From the NCBI GenBank assembly GCA_009760855.2, contig WPIO01000022.1, positions 3,235,001 to 3,299,000 on the forward strand: a stretch of 64,000 bases of DNA. The letters run 5' to 3'. Position 1 is the first letter of the stretch, and the number at the start of each line of letters is the position of its first letter. Both the position numbers and the translations under genes were made by a program. Under the pieces are notes generated by a model. It saw only the letters and a program-made list of their open reading frames with translations. It made no database searches and was not told where the DNA came from. Shown one piece after another: positions 30,985 to 41,100 of this stretch. Source of the DNA: Cristatella mucedo. Taxonomy: Eukaryota > Bryozoa > Phylactolaemata > Cristatellidae.

Positions 30985-32366
30985 CATAAGTAAAAGGTAG
31001 CAGAGAATGGTTTTCGCAAGAAAGTCAACTGCTCATAGGGCGCACGGGAATATTCGCAGTGGTTTTCTAATTCACTAATGTAATGTAATGTATCTCCGTC
31101 TGTAACTCCACAAAGTCATACAGACCATGTGGGTGTTACGCAGGAGAGTTTTGTGTAGCGCACTCACAGCCTAAGCGGCTTTCGGTACGCATTCGGTACC
31201 CAACAGACTTCGTCTAACAAAACAAAGAGAAAGTGGGAAGCATTGCAGAGTCAGGAGAGCAGTTGAGGTAGTGAGTAGTATGGAAGTAGCAGCTCAGGAC
31301 CGCTGAAAAGGATATGCCAAAGTCGGCAGCAGGAGAGTAGTTGTCGTTGCGTAAGAATTGTGGAAGCGAGTTCCACAGTCTAGGACCAGCAGAGCTAGCT
31401 TCTGTCGCCAACTGTCTTTAAGCGGAGGAATGGGACAGCTAATTTATTGTCCACACAGGACCTGAGGGCGCGAACGGACTGAAACTGATGCAGCAGTTCA
31501 CTAGCACTTCCCGGATGAAATGAACACAGATAACCAACGTAGCGCGCCTGAAACCGCAGCCCATGTACGGTCTTCTTTGTTCAAGATCAAAAGCTCGAGC
31601 GATGCACTCGATTTAGAATTCAGACCTTGAATGCACGCTCCATCTGCGAGCGCTTCCAGACCAAATGGAGCTAGGATGTCCAGAGCACACACCTTTCTTT
31701 GCAAAATATATCCATCGTACTGATCAACCTTGGCAGTTAAGTCCAGAACGGAAACTTTGCCATCGATAACAACAAAGGCGTTGATTTCTAGGAATGCGAA
31801 TTGCAGGTCAACACATATCTAATGTAGCTTTTCCACGAATGCTGCAATCTTTTCAGGTATTCGATAACCTGAAAATATTCGACAAACCGGAAGCAATGTC
31901 AGCAGCACTCGCTGAACCCCCGACTGTAAGGTCGAACTTGAGAGCCTAGGCTTTAACATCTCCAATATATATCTCAAATCTCTACGCCACCATCACCGTG
32001 AAAAAGAACAGTATCGCCAGTACGGCGAGCATAGACGCACATGTAGAACTCCTCATTCTGCCGGCGCGGAATATATGGCTCGACAAAAATGTCTTCAGGT
32101 AGCTGTTCAGGTAGCCGACCAATTTTGGTTTCATTTGCGCTAATGTCTTTAACCGAGCTCTCCACTCCGTTTATCTCCCTGTTCAATTTCTGCGTCCTAC
32201 TTCGCTTGACTAACTGATCAGGCTCAGCCGTCAGTTTGGTGTCGGCTTGACCTTGGGTTATCTTGAGAGCCACCTTGGCTAAGTCGACGGTTCCTGCATC
32301 TGCTTACGCAAATTTGTTATGCACTGAGAGAGAGACTGAGGATGAATATTTTTTGGGGCAGACATT
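30985..32366 (-). pseudogene. ACLY: ATP-citrate lyase (ACLY-like) retropseudogene, N-terminal half
   Basis: ACLY makes cytosolic acetyl-CoA from citrate. On the minus strand, consecutive pieces in shifting frames follow the order of the ACLY N-terminal ATP-grasp part: LTAEPDQLVKR near 32220, then FVEPYIPRRQNEEFYMCVYA and GDTVLFHGDGGVEI near 32000, then IGDVKA after a stop, then FAFLEINAFVVIDGKVSVLD and LTAKVDQYDGYI near 31730, then SSASLELLILNKEDRTWAAV near 31570. Beyond the inserted LINE (31078-31496) comes SELENHCEYSRAPYEQL, matching the next ACLY segment. Spacing from the PDQL to the EYS motif (about 770 bases without the LINE) fits the protein length with no introns, so a processed copy is likely. 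Several stops and frameshifts make it non-functional. The N-terminal limit at ATG 32365 is uncertain. Confidence 0.82.
31078..31496 (-). mobile_element. LINE A insertion inside the ACLY-like pseudogene
   Basis: Reverse, 5'-truncated LINE A 3' end, from atgtaatgtaatgtatctcc to ctgaaactgatgcagcag. It is flanked by the direct repeat ttcacta at 31071-31077 and 31497-31503, a 7-bp target site duplication. Removing the LINE and one repeat rejoins the ACLY-like reading. Confidence 0.9.
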
Positions 32367-32554
32367 TCCCCAATCCGCTTCATATATCGCCTACCAACGT
32401 TCTGATTTACGTTTCTTCGATTCGCGAAAGAAGCAGCTAAACAGACGGCTAGGACAGACGGACTGGGTATCGTCACCAACCGCCTCAATGTGCCACGCCA
32501 GCGACCGATGCAGGATCAGAAGATGTCCTGTCGCACCATCAAACAGCAAACCGA

Positions 32555-33075
32555 CAGACTTAATCTCATACATCAAAGAGAAAGTGATCGGCGGCATGGA
32601 TGAGTCACGAGGATAGTTAAGGAAGTTTGTAGCTTGTGAATAGCAGCGAGAGATATCGTTAAACAGTGTACCGGAATTAAAAAGCAGACGGTACAATGTC
32701 GCTGCATGAGAATTATGGGAGTGAGTTCTTTAGTCAAGGACATGCAGAGCAAACCTTCTGTCGCAAACGGTCGTAAGTGAAAGAACTGGACAGCTTATTT
32801 TCTATTCGGAGAGGACCTGTAGGCAGGAGGTAGCAGAAAGTAGGTCTGCGTTTGAGCTAGTTATAAAGTACCCAATCCACGGTGGACCTTATGGGTCAGA
32901 GCAAGAATTTCACTCTGTATACGTTGATAAATCGGGAGCCACTGGAGCTCCTTTAGTAAAGGAGACAGATGGCTGACTTTGTTGGATTTTCGTTGTGAAG
33001 AGCGAATGGCATCATACTCCTGCACTAAGAGCCCGGGTTTTAGCCTAGTTATACGGTGCTCACACTTCACGACCC
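32555..33075 (-). mobile_element. LINE A-related fragment, diverged
   Basis: The minus frame reads SHLSPLLKELQWLPIYQRIQ and SEILALTHKVHRGL near 32861-33070, and the part toward 32555 matches the ...LREMKSVG end region. It is more decayed than other LINE A copies. Confidence 0.75.
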
Positions 33076-33085
33076 CAGTCGAGAC

Positions 33086-33136
33086 GCAGAGGATCTTCTA
33101 CCGCTATAGAAATGAAGCTGCTGGATTAGCTGACCT
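33086..33136 (+). mobile_element. SINE1 tail fragment
   Basis: gatcttctaccgctatagaa and gctgctggattagctga match the SINE1 3' end. Confidence 0.45.
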
Positions 33137-33314
33137 TTGCATTACTTCTTGAAACTACACTATCACCCATATGGTCATTGGATATGGACTCGGAAGAGCT
33201 CTGCAGTCAGGATATCTACTACATGATTGAACTCTACTACAAGTCTAGTAAGTCATCCATTGTGAGCGAAACACAGGGATATTCTCAGCACACGGCGCAA
33301 AATCTACTAATACT

Positions 33315-33432
33315 TGCAGGGATTAGGGTGATAGCCCAGGAGCTAAGGTGCTCGCTCTTCATGACTTAGGTCGCGGGTTCGAATCCTGCAGTGGGCGATC
33401 CTTTATTGCCAGCTGCAAGCGGTGGTGTTAGT
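33315..33432 (+). mobile_element. SINE1, 3'-truncated
   Basis: Head (gtgatagcccaggagctaag), B box gggttcgaatcctgcag and body up to ggtggtgttagtcg. It stops exactly where a full copy begins, so the second probably inserted into it. Confidence 0.7.
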
Positions 33433-33436
33433 CGTT

Positions 33437-33610
33437 TGGTGAGCCGTGATGGCACACTGGGTAAGGCAGTTGCTTTCACGACCTCGGCCCTGAGGTCGTG
33501 GGTTCGATTCCTGTGGTGGGTGATTCTTTATCGCCACTGCAAGCGGTGGTGATAGCCGTAAAGGGTCTTCTGTCGCTATACAAAAAGAGGCTGTTTAATC
33601 AGCTAGGATT
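33437..33610 (+). mobile_element. SINE1, full copy
   Basis: Among the best copies: A box near 33449-33462 (tggcacactgggtaagg), hairpin cacgacctcgg/ctgaggtcgtg, B box gggttcgattcctg at 33500, second hairpin atcgccactgc/gcggtggtgat, tail ggctgtttaatcagctag and then a T-rich run. A second tail-like piece (gctcttctgtcgctatacaa) follows at 33632-33672. Confidence 0.92.
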
Positions 33611-33948
33611 TATTTATTTATTTGTTTAGGCTCTTCTGTCGCTATACAAAATAGGCTGTTAAATCAGATAATCGTAATATTATTGTTATCCTTTTAGCTC
33701 TTCCTAAATCTATCTTCATGGCTAAAAATCGAACCTAGACTGAGAAAGAGCAATAGAACTCATCTCTATGAGCTCATAGTAGTAACTGTGTCTCAAGCTC
33801 GGGTGATAACAGAAATGCAGCCGGACGGCTTGCGAACTACTAAGCTAGGATACGTTGAGATTTTAAATCGCATCGGTTGGCTATGTTACGCCTTTCTTTT
33901 AAGAGAAGCTATGCTTGGATTATAGGAAAATTAAAAATTAAATACTTG

Positions 33949-34113
33949 CTGATTTAAACGCCTCTTTTGTATAGCGACAGAAGAGCCTTGACGGCTATCA
34001 CCACCGCTTGCAGTGGCGATAAAGGATCGCCCACCGCGAGATTCGAAACCACGAAATCGGGACCGAGGTCGTGAAAAGCAACCGCCTTACCTAGTGCGCC
34101 ATCACCCCTCAAT
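33949..34113 (-). mobile_element. SINE1, full copy, reverse
   Basis: Complete reverse element: tail complement gctgatttaaacgcctcttt, B box complement gagattcgaaacc near 34040, A-box complement taccta...gcgccatcac near 34095. Confidence 0.88.
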
Positions 34114-35099
34114 GAGCGCAAACTTCATCAAAGCAGTCATAGCGAGCTTGATTCACCGCCAGTTGCAGACAGCCGAGTGTGAGTAGGCTCAGGCGTACCC
34201 TAGCTATGCGAGATAATAGCCCTTTGTAAAAACCTCGAGCACTGTTTCACACGACAGATTACTCTAAGAATTTTTCTAGTACTATGATGACGGTCTTTGG
34301 ACGCCACTACTGTCCAGACTTGTATCGGAATCGCTGAGTCCCCCAGATTGACGTCTTGAACTCGAGTTCGTACGCGTTCGGCATACACCTTTCCCAATCG
34401 CGATGAAACTTTACGCGGTGCTATTTCTCAATGGAATGACATCTTCCGGCGGCAATGCTTCTCGCCGGTTGCTGCTTTGTACGAATGACGGCAGTAGTCA
34501 GGGACGAAGTCCGACGGCCTTTCAATGGCTGGCGTCCAGCTGCGGCAGAAGAAAGTCGAAGCTTCGACCGGCGAAGATCAACCGGCGTCGACCTGTGCAT
34601 GAATGAAAGAGTTTATTAGAGTCAGCTTTTCACCTCGAACTAATCAGCCTCCTCCAGGCTCGTGGCCGCTCAACTGCTAGCCATGAGCTGACGTCACGCC
34701 CTGCTTGCGGCTCTATAGTTGGTGGCTCGGCAGTCCTCCGACTGCACGAGTTGACGCAGGTTCTTAGTCACAGCCGAAGCACAAGGGCAAACACTTCGCA
34801 CTTTGGGCCTGTGGCTCAGGAGCCAGTGGCTCGAGGATCCGCCCTCCCCCCAATTTGCTGCGTTCTCGAGTAGCTCTCCTCAGCCCTATGAACCTGCAAA
34901 GGCCTGATCAGTCGGCTACGTGCGACCTTAATTGGTGACATTAAGACGCGATCGCCGAGAACGGCAGAATGTCGGACACGTCAGCGATTGCACTACTATC
35001 TTATGAGTCGACTTGCTGCATTCCGCGTGCGACTTGACAGAGCACCTGCCGCAGTCACACTGCTTACACAGTCAATAGTCAGCGCCGTTTGACTGTGCG
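34114..35099. other. Intergenic DNA, nothing identified
   Basis: Moderately GC-rich with short open frames. No conserved coding segment or repeat recognised. Confidence 0.45.
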
Positions 35100-35528
35100 G
35101 GACTCGGCTCATTGAATCCGATCGATAGACCTCATTATATGCACCCCGTTTCGCTGCGGCGGCGGCGACCGTCTATAGGACAGCTAGCCGGCGGGCAGCA
35201 TGGAGGTGGTCGGTAAAAGGAGATAGGACCCTGAATCACTTCCTGGCATCGGCCGTCGAAGTAGTACCACCTGCATTCCCTCTACCGAAGGGCGTCGGTC
35301 CTCGGCGTCCACGGACGGCGGCTCACCGCGTCTTCGAATCAGGTATCAGGCCTCGGATACTATCCCCGGAGGGATTCCTAGAAAGTGCTCGCTCTCGTAG
35401 TCTCGTCGGTCATCTTGCTCGTTCGCAGGCACTCGTCCGCATTACTCGCCAGCCATTCGCGTAGCAGGCCAGCTCTATCGGGTGCTCGGAGCGGCCGCGG
35501 CCGCGGGGCGGGAGCCTCGAACGGGACC
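35100..35528 (+). promoter_or_regulatory. CpG-rich 5' region of the alpha2delta gene
   Basis: CpG-dense DNA directly upstream of the start codon, including gctgcggcggcggcgaccg near 35153 and ggtcctcggcgtccacgg near 35300. The open frame extends upstream to 35385 but only through non-ATG codons, so this is 5' UTR and probable promoter. No core promoter element is certain. Confidence 0.5.
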
Positions 35529-36115
35529 ATGGCGACGCTCACCCGCGTGAGCTGCCTGCTCCTGGTCGCGTTACCGGGGCTCGTACTGTCTGATATCGAG
35601 TCGCCAGAGAGCGGACTGCTAACAGGAGACGTTGCGAACTGGGCAGTGATGATACAAAACTACATCTCTCAGGTAATGAATGAACGGCACGATACGTGCC
35701 TGGGCTCGGTGCTGTACGGCGGCGGCGGCGAAACGTTTGGCTGCTTGGCAGTTGACTTGCTGCGACCGTTGCAGCTCGCAAGCGACGGCATCAAAAGGGA
35801 CATAACACAGTCTCTGTTTGACACTGCTAACTACACGTACGAGAAAAAGAACGGCACCAAGACGGTGGCCCAGGTTCAGGAGCAGCTGAGTCGTTACTTT
35901 AGAGCGAAACGCCAAGCGGCCCAGCAGCTGGCGCAGAAGGTGGCCCAGCTGTACGATTCCACGATAGAGCAGAATCGCAGCGGCAGCGCGCTCGCGAGCG
36001 TCGGCGACGAGTCGCAGACAGCAAACAGGCCGTACCGCCTTGCTGACCTCAAGCCCGAGGTGTACAGGGACAGCGACATACCCAGCCGACTTCCCGAAGA
36101 TCTCACATTCGACTC
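35529..36115 (+). CDS. CACNA2D: alpha2delta exon 1: signal peptide and VWA-N region
   Basis: ATG in a strong context (gaccATGg). Signal peptide MATLTRVSCLLLVALPGLVLS, then a helical region (VAQVQEQLSRYFRAKRQAAQ). Ends TTCGACTC/GTACGT in phase 2. Two other phase-2 donors downstream (36140, 36192) are possible but fit the family alignment less well. Confidence 0.83.
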
Positions 36116-38055
36116 GTACGTAGCTCGCACGTGCAAGCTTCTTTTCTGTCCAGATTCCAGGCGGGCCGCAGTCGCTGCGATCTACATTCTGTAGGCCAGC
36201 CATTTCATGTCGGACCCGTTAAGGATACTTGCTTGCATTGGCCCCATCTGTAAATTTCGCTCGGAGGCCCGTTGAGGGAAGTGTCGGCGGAATGTGTAAA
36301 GCGATGTTGAGTAGCCATCGAGGTGCAGCGTAGAGACTAATTTACACGATACACGCACTGAGAAAATTTACCCCTGATAGCTCCCGACGCTGCTCCAGCG
36401 CGTGACTCGCGAGATAAAACGCTCAGCGGTCTCGTTTGCTAACGCCCCATAACGGATGTTTCGTGAAGCAATCAAGTAAACTGTTGTGCTTTCGCCATTT
36501 TAAGCTCTGTTGACGCTATGGCTATTCAATTGCAGGAAATTCCAGCAAAGGGTTAGTCGCTCTTCGTCGACTGTGAAAATATCGGACGACGTGCCGAGAA
36601 CAAGTGTGGACACAGTGGCGGCGACCAATTTCTCATTCGGTCTTGAGGAGTTAATGAAAAGCAATGCAGAAGTAGATCCGTCTATTCGGTAGGTCCTACA
36701 AGAGCTGAATTATCGTTGCAGTCGCTACAATGTAGCTCACATTTGGACTGTCTTTAGCTAGTCGTTGAGAATACTAGCGTGCTGCAGGTGGCAGTACTTT
36801 GGATCTACGGCGGGAGTCTTCAGACTATATCCTGGAAGGGAATGGGACATCAACTTTGCTGGCTTTTTCAATGACTACGACCCCAGAGTTAGACCATGGT
36901 ACATTGCTGCAACCAGCGGCCCAAAAGACGTTGTCATCATTTTAGACTGCAGGTAATATTTTCAAAGATTCGTACAGATGCACCATTGCTACTTGCGAAT
37001 GCATAGCGGCATTGAAGTGATATCGATTCTATTCTGTGAAAAGTTCGGATTGCTCTATACAGGGTACTCTTTGACACCTTCATCTAAGATGTAGTGAACG
37101 AAAACCCGGCGCTTAGCCTAAAGGTGTCAAGTAGTACGCCGTTCGAGGCAAAGTATCGCTTTTGTCTCGAACTCAGATAGCAAAATGATAGGGAACATCT
37201 TGCAGGTTATGATGTTTCTCAGTTACGTAAGCCTTTCTATTAAGAAGAGCCCGGTTAAGTCCTATGGGAAAATTTACCACTTACGGGACTTGAACTCATA
37301 TCTTGGAACTTTAGAGCTCGTGAAACTGACCCGCCGTGATACTATTCGTATAGGTCTCATAGCCTCAAGCGGGTGATAAGCAGTTAATTTTTGACTTGCT
37401 CTATATTCAGATAGGAAGTATGGAGTAAATATAATTGAACAAAAGAGAAGAGTGACACAGGAGAGTAAGCGGTGCGATGTCTGACCTTATTGGGGGAAGT
37501 AATTCGGATAGGTATGCTTGAGTAAGCAAATGAAGGGACGTAAATGTGATTGACAGAGCCTTGAAGTCGATAAGCTGGTTGATTGGGAGTCTGTGCAGGT
37601 CGGCAAGAATTGGTGTGATGTGGCAGCTCCGACGACCTCGGCAGACAAACCTGGCTGAAGAGTTTTGCAGCAGTTGCATGCGCCTGATTGCAAAGGCTGA
37701 TAGATCAGCAAGCAGCGAGTTACAGACCACGTTTAGCTTCAGTTAAAATGTATCTTCAGTTACCATATAGCTTCAATTAACAAGTAACCCAGCTAACAAG
37801 CAGCATTGCCTGATATGTAGCTACAGTTAACGTGCAGCTTCCTGTAGATGGTGAAAACGCCAGCTCAACTATCTATTGACAATTTTAATTGACGCTAGTA
37901 GTAGCTGAATCGATATACCGGTAGATACAGATCTTTACTGAATGCATAGGCCGAGTAATACAGTCCAAATACAAATACTTTTTTAGGCAAATAATCCGAA
38001 CTCGGCGTACGCGATCGCCAAGTTTCTTCACGAGCTCGTCAGTTGTGATTTAGGA

Positions 38056-38135
<80 letters not shown>

Positions 38136-41100
38136 GCCAGGGAACGGGCGAGTGCACGCTGTCGTACGCTACGCGTGCAATTGTCGCCAGGCGACGGATA
38201 GCGACCGGCGCCCGTTCGTATCACCGCAAGCGATGAGCGATGAGCCTTGAATAGAACGAAGAGCGACTCTTGTATTGTGACGCTGTGGCCGATCTGTCGC
38301 TAGAGACAATCTCGAAGTGAGCGAGCGGCAAATTCGGTGGGAAATCGCTGGTCGACAAAAAAGCGTCGTGCCACATGGCAACGAGGCAACCACCTTGCTG
38401 TCTGAAGCGGATGCGCGAGTGTGCCTCATGTAGCGAGCGAGTAGCGAGGACTTAGCAGTGCAGTACGATTGGAAAAGAAGTGGCAAAGTCTCGCAGAGGA
38501 ACAAACGCGGAAACGCAGTGCACGAGCGGCAGCAATGGACCTGTCTACCTGTCTACGACATGCAGAGCAACGACATGAGGCGACTGGGGCACCGCAGCCC
38601 TCCGGGGCTGCAGCGCCAGCAAGGGACCGCAACGTATTGTCAAGATGTGAGGGCACGACTACGTCAAAACTGTTCTAGCGGTAGAGCGAGCTATGGAAGA
38701 AACCAAACTAATTTTAAGGCCGCGGTGAGACTTTTTTCGCACTTGTGGGTGCGTAGAGATTGATTGCTCACCGAAAACAACCGCAGTATCTCTGCATGAG
38801 GCCGACCGAGTCCACATCTTTTAGATTTAACCTGTCTGATTTGTGGCCACACTACGGAATACTTCCATGGGTCCGATAGCGAGAGGGGAGTAGCGGGAGA
38901 GGGCGTGCGGTCTGCACCCCCGATATAAGCCAGGCTGCGTGCACCTAAAAGGTGCGAGTCACAAGCAATGATTGATTGGCTCAGTCAAAATCAACGTTCA
39001 GCGTTTTCCCTTGAAGATTCAGTTCCACTTGATAAATCTAGGCTAGGCGAATATAAAATAAAATCCACGCGATAAATGTAGGCTTCGCGCATGCTGGCGA
39101 CCTTTGATGGCTAGCCTACTGCGATACAGCTAAAGTACTTGAACATGGCCAAAATCAATAAATTGTCGAGTAGTTTGAGCCGTAGCTACGCACTCATGGG
39201 TACATTCCTAAATTTAATGGCCGCTGAATCTCATTTTAAAAGAATATAGCCCGCTTATGATCTAGAGTCAAATATTAGGCGTTTAACAGCGTGGACAGGC
39301 AAGGCTTGCTATTGCTATTGCAGCGTTACCCGACTTCCCGCTTCAGCCTTTCGTACCAGGTAATCAAGTAGCAATAAATCAAGATGAGTGCTTCTTATTT
39401 CAATGGTTGACCTGCAGCTTCCTAGCGAAGCTTGCTTTGAAGCTGATACCACTCTATCTTATACATTTGCAGTTTGTCTATGGCCGACAATGGCAAGTTC
39501 GTGATTGCTCAAGCAGTCGCTAAAACCGTTATCGACACTCTCACCAAACAGGACTACGTCAATGTTATTTGTGCACGAGCAAGCCACTGGGATGTAGTTG
39601 GAAAGTAAGAAATGACTCTTCATTTGATTCGCGGTTTGGTTTGTGAACAGTGCATTCATGTGCAGTCACGGAAACTAATCTCACAACTAAACTAATCTCA
39701 CAACTACCCCTTTTCTTCGGAAATTAATGAAATGACGGAAACAAAAGATGCTGTAGGTATATGTAAATTATATAGAAAACTGTTATGAATTCTTAGGATA
39801 TTTATTTTACAGCATGTTATTGCGATTGCATCCTAATTATTCGCCTACCATTGGAATCAGATTTTTCTTATTTAGTATATCAAGTGGTGGCAGTGAAAAG
39901 AACTTTATGCCTCTTGAATGCATTAATTGGTCTTGGGACTAAATAGTCTAAGTATGTACTCCAAATATTTCCTCATTCATTAATAATAAAGCTAAATTGT
40001 TTCAGGCATGCCTGCAAGATTTTTTTAATGTCTACAAGTTTTTTAAATGAAGACCTTCCTCTACAGGCCGGGCTATAATTGCATAATTTCCTTACCAATT
40101 TATTCAGCTGTCAAGTTTTTGAATATGTAATCATAATAGAAGTATATTTTATACTGCCGTAAGGAGATGAAAGAGAGCTCTAGTTGGAAACATGTTTGGC
40201 TAGGAGTATGGCAAATAAAGCAGAAAAATATAAAATTCCTTGCGAGATTCTTTATAGTGCAATCGCGATATAGAGAAAGCAAAACGTGAGAGCGTGAGCG
40301 GTACCAATGAGCTCAAAGTTTCATAAGTGAAGGCATACAAAGGTCACGAAACTTTTTACCGAGGATTTATCACTTCTTCTAAGTATTTAATGTAGAAACC
40401 AATGATTCACTCAGTGCACCGGGGACATTTATATGGGAATGCCATTTGGCAACCTCTGAAAGTCAAAGTTGCGTGTCTTGCTGTTCCATTTGCTTTAATA
40501 TTGAATGCACTCAACGCATATGCATCCGTAGGTACTCGCTGCTAGCCAACTTTCTAAATTGAATTATGACCTAGTAATGCAAGGGTGCCGCCCATTATAC
40601 TTGCGAGCACACGCGATGCGCACAGGACTAGAGAGCATAAATTCCACGATATCTCCACGTATCAAGTCGCTCCACGAATAGTGCCTAGAGCGCGCTCTAC
40701 TTCTTAACCCAGGCTGTGGATTTTAACCATGCAGCAGGCAATTCTTTATTATCCGCTGCCGGAGAGGTGATGGCCACTGTATAAATGACTGCTGATTCAG
40801 CTACTGTTTACTTCTATTTTACTTAACCACTAAGTGACATTCCCAGTTGGTGATACATGAGTTACTCAATCTGAGTTACTAGATCTGCTCAGGTAACAAT
40901 TTCTGTACAGCCCAACCTTTCTTAACTTTACATTATTAATGTCGCATTGCGTGCTTCAAAGATAAAAAGTGCTCTCATAGTATGTCTAAGTCTATCAAAA
41001 TTAAATTTCGCCCACCAAATGTTTCCTTGAGAAAATGTGTTACCCCAACACGGCCATCTCTATTCTTATAAGAGTTGCATAGATTAGTTAGCGTGAAAAA

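Noticed and set aside
33437-33510. Functional tRNA genes at the A/B-box segments
   Set aside because: No acceptor-stem pairing or proper anticodon arm; each is followed by the SINE body, so they are SINE heads.
35385-35528. Upstream extension of alpha2delta exon 1
   Set aside because: The frame is open but contains no ATG before 35529. The signal peptide and Kozak context favour 35529.
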